Below, in pieces: positions 22,141 to 33,244 of a stretch of 64,000 nucleotides of DNA. Position numbers and translations under genes: made by a program. Under the pieces are notes generated by a model. It ran no database searches. It worked only from the letters and a program-made list of their open reading frames with translations, and was not told the origin of the DNA. The stretch lies in contig CM066311.1 of the NCBI GenBank assembly GCA_033807695.1, positions 1,054,001-1,118,000 of the forward strand, given 5' to 3'. The stretch is from Daedaleopsis sinensis. Its lineage: Eukaryota; Basidiomycota; Agaricomycetes; Polyporales; Polyporaceae. How positions within the stretch are numbered: the stretch's first letter is position 1; each line of letters opens with the position of its first letter.

Positions 22141-22879
22141 TCCTCGGCGGCTTGTCGTTCGGGCGGAGGAGTGGTTCTGTACTGACAATCCCAGACGAAT
22201 GCAGGCAAGGCACAGTTATGAGGCTCAAGAGTCGTTCAAGGTCTATTGGTATACGGGGTATACACGTGCAACACACGGGAGCGTGGAGGAGACAGTGAAG
22301 GAACGTAGGCCGGCTACGAATTGTGCTGGAAGGAGCGGGTTATAAGGCGGGTGGGAGGAGTGAGAGACGGTTGTGGAGGTCTCCCTGCGTCAAGCAGGTC
22401 ATTCGGCATCTCCCGTGCGAGATGGAGAACCCAAATATGGAAATGCCGACACGCCCTCAGGCTCAGGCAGCCTCGGGCCCTCACACGCTCGCTGCGCATA
22501 CTGGCACACGGGACGTCGTGTTGTGTATCCGCGCTCACGGACGTCTTGAGCTACATGGGTTGGCATAGGGGTGCACAGATATCGACTGCGCTGCGCAGAG
22601 GCACGGAAGACGGCCGGCGTGAGAGCAGCCTCACTCGAGGCGGCCTTCTCGGGTGGCGCGTTCTGGTCGTCTGACGGCGGGCTTGGACACCGAGTTTGAG
22701 GCTAACTTTCTGACCGATGCACTGCGTGGAGACGTCAAGATGATAGATCGTTGGTACGGCTGTAGCATAGAGTCTAGTAGTGTAGGCTGCGAATACGGAT
22801 ACATACAAGTTCCACCTGTCAATGTCATGTTCATGATACAACGATCCATGCTTGTCAACTATGGCGACCATGGCAGTCC
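22141..22879. other. Intergenic, no gene seen
   Basis: Promoter side of the DUF1769 gene and 3' flank of the SR-rich gene. Frames on both strands are short and lack motifs. Confidence 0.45.
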
Positions 22880-24830
22880 TCACAATTTTGCGACGTGGTC
22901 CGACTCTCGAGAGCGCGAGCGGCTTCTTCCCCGCACGGACTTAGACTTCCCCGTCTTCGTCTTCGTCTTCCTCGTCTTCTGCAATCCCAGCCGCACCACG
23001 ACGCGTGTAGTCACGCTGCGGAGGAGCCGGCCGAGCCTGCGGAACACGTTCCGACCTCTGGCCGCGCTCGGGGCTGAGTGCAGGGACAGCGTCTTCGCCT
23101 CGGGCCCCGACACCCCGGTCTGCTTACCGGACCTGTCGCCGGGATCTACGAGTTCGCGAGCGGATGAGCTACGGGGCGCAGAACACCACTGAAACGACAG
23201 AGATGGACACGCACCCATGCTCTTACGCTTCACGAGCTTCCGCGGCGGCGCTTGCAGCACGACGTCGACATCCTGCACCGACCTATACGCATACCCGAAA
23301 TCGCACTCAGGCCGGCCGTCCTGTCGCGAACGCGACCTCGACCGCGACCTCGACCGCGACGGGGACTGCGTCCGCGACTGCAGACGCGAGTACGAGAGCG
23401 AGTGCGAGTGTGAGCGCGCGCGCCGGAGCTTGTTCCGCGTCCGGCCCGCCAGCGAGGTCGCCGCCGAGCCTGAGGGCACGGTGTTCGTCGACTGGCGCGA
23501 GCGCACGCGCATCATGCTCAGCCGCCGCCACTCCGCCTCGCCGTTCGGCGTCGAGGGCACGGTCGCGTCCGCCTCGGCGGCGGGCTCCGGCGTAAGCACG
23601 CGCGAGGAGGCGTCGTTCCCCCTGCGTTCTTTCGCTTTTTGCACGAGTCTGGCGGAGGGTGTCAGAGCGCGCGCGGGGAATTCAGCAGCAGCAGAGAAGG
23701 AAGAGGGAAACGCACTGGACGACGACTCCACGCTCTTCCGAGAACCCCTTAGGGTCGGGGACGTCCTCCAGTTCACCGAGATCAAAGGTGACATCCACCA
23801 AAGGCACCTCGTCTAGATCGACCTCCGGGCCGAGCGCAAGCTCGCTCGAGCTCGCGTCTTCCAACTCAGGGTTCTCTTTCGCATCCGTAGCTCCTCCATC
23901 CGCGAGAGAGGAGCGCGTCGTCGACGTCGTCGAGTACACGCTCGCAGAGTCGAGCGTCTCGTGCCGCCTCCGAGCACGCTCGAACAGCGCAGAGACGGGG
24001 ACGGAGGTCTCGCTGCGTGCGGTGATGTCCGACACGGGCGTGGTGAGCCTTGGTGGGAGCAGCAGCCGCGCAGGGCTCGAGTTTCGGGTGGGGCTGGTGT
24101 TGGTCTGGAAGAAAAAGTCCTGCGAGGTGGGGGATGGGGTGAGCGCGAGGTCCGCGAGTGCGCTCAGCGCAGGGCTCGCCGTGCCAGAGAGGTCGCGGGC
24201 GTGGTCCCGAGGGAGGAGCTCGGTCTCGTACCGCGCGCGAGGAGACGGAGTGAGGGGTTCGGGGCGGAGTGAGGAAATATATGAGCTTGCCGGGATCGGT
24301 GTGCTAGGCTGACTGGTGTTTGCCTTGCGAGACTTCACTATCCTCTGTACCTGGTCCCTCGACAATGTCAGCACCGGTGGATCCTGGTATGGCTGAGGGT
24401 TTATGCGGACGAGTGCTTCCATTGACGGACGATGGCAAGACTCAGGGAGGGGGAGAGGCTGAGAAGATCGTACGGCCACATCGGCGTCCGAGTTCAAGGT
24501 GGCAGGAAAAATCGGAACACAGTTGTGTGCGCGCCGAGGGTGGCTTGCCTCGCATTCGGAGTAGCTGTGGCGCCCAACGAAGGAGACCTGATACACCCGC
24601 CACTCGCGCGCGTCTGAGCTAGTGGGGACTTGCACCTCCTGCGCCGACCGCCCTTCAGACCCCGTCTAAGGCCGAAAGGAGGAAACACACACCCGTTCGA
24701 CCAGCGCAACGTATCTCCCCGTCCCCAGCGCCCTCGCCACCGCCGAGATTGGCGCGTCCGCATACCCCGCCACCATAGCCTTCGCATCGATCCGTAGCAC
24801 GACGTACGCCCCGACGAGGCTTTCGGACAT
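22880..24830 (-). CDS. Ser/Arg-rich low-complexity protein (592 aa), unrecognised
   Basis: Three exons (24830-24693, 24587-23716, 23648-22880); lengths 138+872+769 sum to an open 593 codons. Residues 1-46 form a compact start (MSESLVGAYVVLRIDAKAMV), the only part that looks globular. The rest is disordered: Pro/Ser/Thr-rich, an acidic stretch (LGPEVDLDEVPLVDVTFDLG), then a long basic tail with ten SR dipeptide-like repeats (SRSRSRSRSR) and a KTRKTKTKTGK run. SR repeats are typical of splicing or nuclear-speckle proteins, but no RRM is visible, so the function is left open. The SR and KT runs coincide with short tandem DNA repeats (cgcgacctcgac and cttcgt units). The start was chosen for the longest consistent spliced frame. 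Confidence 0.6.
22953..22979. repeat. Short tandem repeat (cttcgt type) inside the SR-rich gene
   Basis: Repeats of gtcttc units on the plus strand encode the Lys/Thr run near the C-terminus of the minus-strand SR-rich protein. Likely length-polymorphic. Confidence 0.6.
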
Positions 24831-26396
24831 CCTGGCAGTAAGCGATCAAGTGTGGATGCGGTGAAAGAGATAGATGGAGCTCTACAGTGCTGCCGCACGA
24901 GCTTTCATAGACGTCTGCGTACGGGCGACCTCGTCGTGGTGGAAGAAGCGTAAGCAGCGAGGGCGCGAGGCTTGGGTCTAGGCTAGTGGATGGCGTTGTA
25001 GACGCGTGTTGACCCGAGGCTTGCTTCGTGTTCTCTAGACGCCCATCAAATCAAAGAACAAAGCATACAGTCAGCACAATGAATGAGGAGTTGACAAGAA
25101 GAACACAAGGACCCGTGAAGTGGTGTTGTTCGTTGCATCTTCTGTGCGAATTGGTGTACCCGGAATACTCATGACAAGAACAGACGCGTCGGGCGGTGTC
25201 CAAGGATCCAGATATCTCGCAGCGCGCTCGGGGAAGCAGATGTTGCGTACAGCCACCCACGGGCGGCGGTCCGGTAAAGTTGAAAGCACTGAGCACAGAA
25301 ACGAAACCCTTTCCCTCCAGTTTCTCTTTCATTGGACTGCATGAGGGAACACCTGAGGCAGCTCTGCTGAAGAGAAATTGAAGGGGAAGGTAGAAGTGGC
25401 CAGAAAACAATACGGCCAGGGTAGGGTGCAGCGGGGATGAGGGTGAAAGCGAGGGAAACATGAACAAAATGGAAGGTCCGCACTAGACCGACCGATGAAA
25501 CTGAAGTCACGAATGCAACGGTAGATCAGAACAGCCATTACTCCTGCCGTCCAGCGTGCAGGAGTAGCGAGCAAATCGCCAGATGATAGAGAAGAAACGG
25601 TGTGGCGACACCGTCGAAATCGTATCGAAGAGGTCCTGCACACACGCCACAACACGCACATCAGCCCACCATGACATTCCTGAGATGAGGGACGACGGCA
25701 CTCACGAAAAATTGAGTTGGACATAGCATATCCCACAGAGGCCCCGCACAAGTCGCCGTCGCCACAGCGGCAAGTGCAGACAGGCTGGACCGAGGCTGAC
25801 CAGCAGTCTCGAGGCCCACCCACCGCCAGGCTACGCCCAGCCGCAGGCGAAGTGCCCACGGAGGCCGTCGATAGACGTGCACGATGCACGCCCTCGTACG
25901 AGCCGGCTCTGGTCCGCCACAACGGCCTCTGGAGGGGCAAAAGGCTCCCTCAACCGGAATGAGCGGGGGATGAGAGACAATCTGCAATGATATATCAGGT
26001 TGAGAGAACTTGAGGAAGGATGATATGATGGAACTTGCCTGACAGTTGTCGATACCACCGCCTGGTTGATACGAGGGAAAGAACCTGAGCGCTCATGGGA
26101 GTCGACCGCGAGCTTTTAAATGGCAGTTACGAGGCGGCGAAGGGCGGCGAGCCTCTTGTCAGCCTCAGACGCAACGCCAAGCGCCCGTAATCGCCTCTTC
26201 ATGGTTCGCCGCTGTGTGCCGCGTGCCAACAAACACAGGAAGGAAACGTCGCCCATGCGATCGATCTCCAGCGCTGTATTTGATGGCTGACGAAGGCTTG
26301 CGATAGAAGAATGATGTGAAAAATGAGTCGTCCACAAGATGATAGCACACCAGGAGTCTTTTGAATGAATAGCGTTGATGGGGTGTAACATTATGA
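24831..26396. other. Intergenic with a doubtful minus-strand gene
   Basis: Promoter of the SR-rich gene, then about 1 kb in which the minus strand shows a plausible GT-AG intron (gtgagt ... gtgcag, about 25706 to 25637). It joins a frame ending in LWDMLCPTQFF to DLFDTISTVSPHRFF. Another frame stays open for 203 codons (25940-25329) but is Cys/Ser/Arg-rich and motif-free. I cannot decide between these frames or recognise a product. Confidence 0.25.
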
Positions 26397-27612
26397 TTAT
26401 CCAGGTAAGTTAAATCTTGACTCCAGGCCTTCGTATAGACGGTCCCTGATCACCCATGGCGAGTCATACCACATGCGCTTCTGGAAGACCAGATATTCAA
26501 CGACGGGTTTGAGCTCGGTCTCGCTAACACGAGCACCGGTCTTTTTCGAGTATGTCTCGACGCTCTGCAAGCATAAATGAGGGAGCAGCTACACGTGAGA
26601 GATTGAACACGCACCTGTAAAGTATTGAACCGAACAACAGCCTGAATGGCAAGGCGACTGCCAATGCGTGGCGGCTTCACGCCGTAGTAGGCTTCCAGTG
26701 CTCGTATGCTAACTACCTTGCATGGTGACCGCTCTCCATGATACTTCCACACGTTCACGTAACGAGGATCTTGAGAGCGTATGAGCTTCGTGTATGCGAG
26801 TTGCTGCTGGCCGCCGGTCAAAGCCTTGATAGTCCTCTCATCGCGGCTGTCGTGGCTTTGAGAGGAAGTTTGCGGGCACATATGTGGAGGACTCACGCTG
26901 CGACAGCTTCGTTAACCTGCTTGTAGGCTTCGAGTGCAGCTTGACGGAATGGTGCCAGCCACGCGCTAGAGCTCGTCGACTGGGTTTTGAGCAGCTGGAA
27001 AGACCAAGGAGACTTGACTTGCACTCCAGGTATCGACTTCATCTTTGCTATGCGGTACATTCTGTAGTCATATCAGAGCTCAAGTCACGTTGAACGCCGT
27101 GGATAGGCTTACGCTCTGATGTTGAAGATCCAATTCCGCTGAGTACTGATGATGGCTCTGAGATGGTCAAGGACGGTTGCACCCTCCTTATACGATCTCC
27201 ATGTAGGTACATGTAGGTCTGCCAAATGTCAGGACAGCTAGATGATGAACACATGCCACGAATGCTCACCGAGAAGTTCAAGAGGTGCTGAAGAAACATC
27301 CACCTCATTCATCTCCGTCATACGATGCAGAGCTTCAATAGCTTTGAGATCATCCTCTGTGCTCCTCTCCTTCTCGGTCTGTTCATGGGCAGCTGCTTTG
27401 GACACTTTTGCCTTGCCGGAAGTCCGAGAGGTCGAGGGGGGTGCGGTAGCATGGACAGCAGGCTTTTCCTTAGTCTTCTGAGCTGCAGCAGGAGTCGAGT
27501 AACATCGATGCTGAACAGCCAGCGAAGCAGACCAGGTGCGAGATAGAGAGCTAGAGCCTCCGGCGACGCGACCGGCGATGTCGAGACATCTGCGCGACGC
27601 AGTGAAGGACAT
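26397..27612 (-). CDS. Mitochondrial mL45/Mba1-like protein (Tim44-like domain)
   Basis: Five exons (27612-27270, 27218-27113, 27061-26897, 26846-26615, 26564-26397) give 337 aa. The N-terminus is a mitochondrial presequence (MSFTASRRCLDIAGRVAGG, Arg/Ser-rich, no acids) followed by a disordered Ala/Lys/Pro region. The C-terminal about 200 residues have the MRPL45/Mba1 layout: RAMYRIAKMKSIPGV, FRQAALEAYKQVNEAVA, TGGQQQLAY, EAYYGVKPPRIGSRLAIQAVVRF, then VVEYLVFQKRMWYDSPWVIRDRLYEG. These proteins sit at the inner membrane and place the exit of the mitochondrial ribosome next to the Oxa1 insertase. The upstream GTG-containing extension was rejected because the ATG at 27612 gives the presequence directly. 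The head-to-head neighbour (CHCHD2-like) is also mitochondrial. Confidence 0.82.
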
Positions 27613-27846
27613 GGTCACCGTGTCAGGCAGCGAGCAGAGCGCTCCGGACGTTTCCGGAGAATGCTAGAAACCCTAACCTTGCCTTCGGGCTACAACCCCA
27701 GCCAATGAGAGACGAGCGCTGACGGCATGCACGTGGCCGTTCGGCCTGAAATTGTGCGCGTTCGCTGTCGCCGGACTCCGTCTGTGCTTGCATAAGTACC
27801 ACCACCTCCTCCGTTCGTCGCTGCATCCTCATCCTCATCATCTACA

Positions 27847-28508
27847 ATGGCTGTGCGTATGATCTTGTAATTCTCTAGTTGAACATGTCGCTGACCTGGC
27901 AACGTGAAACAGCGTCAGTCTCGCTCTCGCGCTGCACCCGCTGCCCGCCCTGCTCCTGCGGCACGCCCTGCTCCTGCCGCCGCACCCCCGCAGAGTCGTG
28001 GCGCACACACTATGGCTGCTGCTCCTCCAGCGGCCGCGCACTCTCCTGCGCACCAGGCGCCGCCAGTTCCTCCTCAAGCGCAGGCTGCTCAGTCGAGGGA
28101 GCCGGGCATGTTTGCCCAGATGGCTGCCACGGCGGGTTCTGTTGCTGTCGGCTCCACCATCGGCCATGGGCTCTCGAACATGCTCTTCGGTAGCTCTCAC
28201 ACCCCTGCTGCCCCTGAGGCGCCTGCTCCCCCTGTACAGCAACAGTCGACGTACCAGCCTCAGGGCATGAGCTGCGAGTTCCAGGCGAAGGGTGAGTAGT
28301 CCCCATCCGACCATTGCGTTTCGTGCTCATCAAAATGGTCCGATTGTAGAGTTCACGAAGTGCTTGGAGACTGCAGACGTCAACTCTTGCTCTTGGTATC
28401 TTGAGCAGTTGAAGGCTGTGAGTATCTTTGTCTCTCGTCTGTCCCGACGCGAAAACATCTGACGATGTATTTTACCCACAGTGCCAGGCCGCTGCGGCCC
28501 GTTACTGA
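27847..28508 (+). CDS. MIX17: Twin CX9C protein, CHCHD2/CHCHD10 (Mix17) type
   Basis: Four exons (27847-27852, 27913-28291, 28350-28417, 28482-28508) give 159 aa; the first coding exon is just ATGGCT. An Arg/Ala/Pro-rich N-terminus is followed by a conserved hydrophobic glycine segment (MFAQMAATAGSVAVGSTIGHGL). The CHCH domain then reads CEFQAKEFTKC and CSWYLEQLKAC, two exact CX9C pairs that are completed only by splicing across two introns. Such proteins enter the intermembrane space by Mia40-dependent oxidation and influence MICOS and respiratory-chain stability. It lies divergently from the mL45-like gene with only 234 bp between starts, suggesting a shared promoter of two mitochondrial genes. 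Confidence 0.9.
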
Positions 28509-31500
28509 GCGCCAGCCCTCCTTCTGGTCGCATCTGAGGCGTAGGGTGTATATGTTATTCACATCTACTATAGCGTTGTGGAAGCCACGAGATCCATAAT
28601 GTCAATGCGCATTGCCCCGCTCCTTTCATTTATTCGTCGCTGTGAGAATCCGCCGAACTTTGTTATCAAGACCGAATCCGGTGCGCCCTTGTCCGAACCG
28701 TTACATTGGAGCGCTCCTCGGGGATACGCATACGCCCTTTTCGGCCGCCTCACGAGCAGAGGGTCGTCTTCTCGCATACACCCGGGACGACGTTATTACC
28801 CGATTGGCGGAGACAACTCAAACATGATAGTAAGTTTAGCTGGCCCTGTTTGCTTGGGACTAAGATTTCATTAGAAGGTCGTAAGGTTTGGGTTCTCGTA
28901 TCCTAGCCAAACTCAACTCAGGGTCGTACACCCCGTCTCGACCACACCAACCGGCCCACAACGCCGGCGATGTGTCCTGCTTTGTCAAGGCACCCTGGAC
29001 TCATGGAGGAATCTCTTTGCAGCGTCGGCTTCAGAGACGAGCATGCCAATGTTCATCCTGACATCATGACTTGGCCAACTCTTGTCGTCGTCCAGTAGCA
29101 CTCGGATGGATGCGGCATCAGGATACATATGCATCAAGACCAGGTACCGCTCATGGTCAAAACTGTCTTGGGAGGAATTAGGTTTGACTCCACTATTGTC
29201 GTCGTTCCCTCCAACTAACAGCTTCTTCTCAGACATGATATACTTGTTGTTCTCGAGCGACGATTGGAAATGGGGTACGGGGGTAGTAACTCAAGAGACG
29301 ACTGTAGTGAGTCACATTGAAAGGCGATCTCTCGGAAATACAGCGCAAATCCGCCGACCGTGTTCAAACCCTCAGCAATAAATATTTAACGTTGATGACC
29401 TTGGGACCATTCTCGTTAACAATGCGAAGCATGCAGTACCCAGGTACCAATACTAGTATGTCTTAAGATATCTTGTAGGACAGAGCTTGTAACTTAGGGA
29501 AGCTAGTCTGAGTCGGACCTGTCGAACCACAATGCAACCATATCAAGCAACGAGTTTGTCTTCGCTCGAGTGCTCTGGCGTATAAGGTAGCACCTTGACA
29601 CTGTTCAAACGACACGGGTACGCTGTTCAGAATAGATGCAATTCAGCTGAGAGACGATATTCTGTGCGAATCATCGCTGTCCGCAGCAGCAGTGTTCGGG
29701 AATTGCCTTTTAGGCGCCCGCCGAATGGTTCAACGAATCGTGGCTTGCCTAAGGCTCTCATCTCTTCCCTCAACACCACTTTCATCTCGGGATTCATGAA
29801 GCAACTCAGGCTGCCCCATTTACACGTGTATAAGCAAGTTTCGACGGATGATATCGATATCCTGCCATGTTGGCCTCGAACCGAATCCTCGGTCTACGGC
29901 GACAAACAACTTGTGTGTCCCCTCTCATGTCACCCAGTGCGCCTCTGCGCAATTTTATACGCTAACATTTTGCTCCGCAAGTGAAAGCACTCGCTCTGCA
30001 GTGACACAGAAGAGAAGTATGCGTTGTGGCATGGGAAGAACAGCGGCCTATTGTTCCAGCACCGAGCCATCTATGACCAAATATACTGCATGTGTATCTG
30101 CCCAACGACGACTCTGGGGCACTTATGCACGCTTTCTGTGACTTCTTCTAGTGCCGAGTGACCATTTAGCCGTGTATGGGCCATCTGCAACAAAGTAATG
30201 CACCGATAGAGTGTAGGTCTGTGGTCTATCTCACTCCGTCGCGGCTTCGTTCATTCAATGGGCGAGCACTGACGAGCTTCTTCTCGGCTGCTAGCTGTTT
30301 TCTTCTTGGCGATTTTATGGAAGACCAATTGTTATGTCTTGGGTAACAATCCGGCACCGAACTCTATCACCCACCACGACCGGGCCCCGACGACCATCTC
30401 TCTGTCGGGCGTTGCCGGCGGCAGTCACATCCCCATAATTAACGGGCCCAATATCCCTTTCTCCGATGGATGTTTGACGTCTTCCGATGAGTCCCGCCAA
30501 TTGCAGGAGAGCCGTCCATGAGAACATCGCAAAGTCATTTTGGGTACCTCAGCTCTCGTCCTCGTGGGTATAGGGTTTATTCCGTAAGTCATTCCATCTT
30601 CGCTACCGCTAGTTTCCCGTCATGCTCTCGTTGACTTCCTCGTGGCCTTCTAGATGATCTCTAGCATGTAGTGTACTACGTATCGCGGCCGGTCTTCCCA
30701 ACGGGCCCTGGAAATCGACTGCAAGCGATCTTCCGTTCCATGCTGCTGTTCCTCACTATACCCTTGCCTAGGCAAGTGTTTGTGCTCGACTGGTCTTTGC
30801 GGTCCTCCTTCGATATAATGAACGATGCTGTTTGCAGGAGCTCTCCTTCGCGAAGCTGTCGGGTCTCGGAACTGCCTCGCCGGGCTTGGCGACTCTCCGA
30901 TGACCCGAGCTGCTTGCCTCGTTGCTACTGAACGGCCTGATCAGCGTCCGCCAGTCCCTTCCCACGCACTATCTTGTGACCGACGCAATTTTCCGCCTAA
31001 CTTGCCTTCCCCTGCTTTTGTCAGCTCGCACTCCGAAGTCTCGTGCAAGCAGGTTGAGCCTATCCACTGGAACTAAATCCGCCGCATCCGATCCGATACT
31101 TACCGCTAGGCCACCCTCCCCCCGGTAGCCTGGTGCACGACGTCGCACGTCAGCGCTGCTTCGTTCCGAGTTCTAGACCTGGATCGTCAGCAATATGGCC
31201 CATCACGTACCTACGCCGCTGCTCACTGGCTGAACAGTCTGGGGTGCGAACAGCGTTTCGATCCCTTGTACCCGACGCGGCACCCGCTTCGCCTCCGGTC
31301 TCTGTTTCGCAAGTCTAATAGCCAGCGGGGCCCCGCCCTGCACCGACGATCGTCCCACGTCGTGGCCTAGTGGCACATTCGCTGTCGACAGCCACGGACG
31401 CGCTCCTCCGACGCCGAATCCCGATAATCTCTTGCCCGTCCGCACCGACGCACAAGTCCGCCGACGGCGTCGACGCCGCAAACCACACGGCCAAGAATAG

Positions 31501-33244
31501 CCACTCAACAGCACCCTTTCGGGGAGCCGACACACCGGAGACTCCAGCGGCCAGTGTGAGTGTCTCGCCTTTAGAGTTCCCCGAACGCTTCTAGCATTTC
31601 GCGCCGTTCGCGTCGTCGAACCCTCGCGCCGCCTGCACTTCTGCATCCCCCGCCATGCCCGTTGCTGTCGTCAAAGGGATGTGGCATACAGGGTATGCGC
31701 TTCCCTCAGGAGGCCCCAGTGAATTGCCATGGTCGCTGTTCTCGAACGCTCGGGCGTATCCACAGATGCGGGCTGCAGAAGGACGACTCGGAGACCGATG
31801 CCGCCTGCGGCCGTTCCGTACGTTGTCGGCATCGGCGGGAGTCATTCATAGCGGGAGGAGCGTTGGTGGCGCGAAGGCAGTCAATTTTTGACAATATCTA
31901 CTTATTGCGATCTCTGCTAGATCTCTATCACGACCTTCCGACCGGTATGGCATTGACAATTTGTGCCCTTCTGGACCAGCGGTGCAGTATTCGGTGCTGT
32001 ACTGTAATACTGCACCGCTGGTTGCCAGTGACTAGTAACTCCCGAGCCAGAATACTGGGACTCGGAGAGGGCCCTATTGGTGTCAATGGCGCTCATTATG
32101 ACGACGATGTTACTGATAACACATCTTTCAGCTTGATACTGCAGCACATCCTGCGTGCATGCACAGTCATGTTGATGGACCACATTATGTGCAAACCGTG
32201 ATTTGTCGCACAAATGCCTCAGACTAGTCTGCTTTGGCTGGGTCGACGAACGGTACGTTATCTCTGCGATGCTGGTTCGGCAAGCTCAGCTCCGGCAATC
32301 GCAGGGCAAGCCTCCCACGTGCTAGTGCCATCATCTCGCTTGCGCTTATGTCTGGAATGCGACCTGATTCTGGTCTCAGGTCTGTTTGAGTGATGATGCT
32401 ACTGAACGATGTCAGTACTAGTGTTACAGCGCCCGTTATCGAGCGGCGAGAGTGCCCAATGCCTGGACGTCCTGGACCTCCCCGTCGCCGGACTCATCGG
32501 TTCACCATTGCCAATGCGTCTGAAGGAGCGGGATCCCATTGCTTCGAATTCGGGCGAAATTTGCAGGAACAGTCGGTGTGTCAGAAATCCAGTACGACTT
32601 CTTTCTTTGCGGAAAGTTCGAACGCGGTATGTCGCTTGAGAGATTCACGGCGGTTTTGCAGCGACTTGGGAGAGACGCCGGAGAATAACGTAGTGACGTC
32701 CTCGGTGGAACACATGAGATACCGGGCTGCTCGAACAAGGCAGGTCACGGAAGCAGCAACGTCCTCGAGGCTTTCGATTTAGCTCACGGGAATGAAGGCC
32801 GAGATGCAGACAGAATGAATGACATGAGAATTGCGGACACGGGAAGCTTCGCCGTTGAGCTTCGAGAGCAAGAGTGCAGATATCGTGCAGAAGTGGCAGA
32901 GCGGAGATCAAGGAACCAATGATTTGCGAGGAGGAGCGTGGCCTGGGGAGCCGGGAGTGGCTGCGGCAACTGGCGGGCCTTGGGCGGACCAACCAGAAGA
33001 CGCGGATGGCGCCCGTAGCGTCTGAAACCGCGGCGAAGGAGAAATCGGAGTTGGATTGATCCCAGGTCCCATGGCTAGCGCGGTACCGTCTGTGTGGTTC
33101 TTTCGCGCGAGAATATAAGCCTCATGGACGCCGACAAGCAGCCCAATGTCCTGGTCGCCGTCGCCGACATTCACCTCCGTTTCTCCCAATTTCTGACTTT
33201 CTTTCTTTCGCTGTGCTGTCCGGTCTGCATGAGTAGCGCGTGCT
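28509..33244. other. 4.7-kb gene-poor region
   Basis: No supported gene. Frames change every 50-150 codons on both strands. The best small frame is minus 29236-28985 (83 codons, MSEKKLLVGGNDDNSG..., soluble-looking), without a recognised family or splice partner. The stretch 30300-31900 is dense in Ser/Pro/Arg-rich frames broken by stops and might be decayed mobile-element sequence, but I find no reverse transcriptase, integrase or transposase motif. It contains the perfect inverted repeat at 31975-32022. Confidence 0.4.
31975..32022. repeat. Perfect inverted repeat, 17-bp arms, 14-nt loop
   Basis: Arms at 31975-31991 (accagcggtgcagtatt) and 32006-32022 are exact reverse complements around a 14-nt loop. 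Could be a hairpin, a cruciform, or the relic of a palindromic mobile element. No coding gene overlaps it. Confidence 0.8.

Noticed and set aside
25329..26060. Possible minus-strand spliced gene
   Set aside because: Competing frames, Cys/Ser/Arg-rich composition and no recognisable domain; splice signals alone are too weak.
30300..31900. Suspected decayed retrotransposon
   Set aside because: No reverse transcriptase, integrase, RNase H, protease or zinc-knuckle motif and no flanking long repeat could be read.
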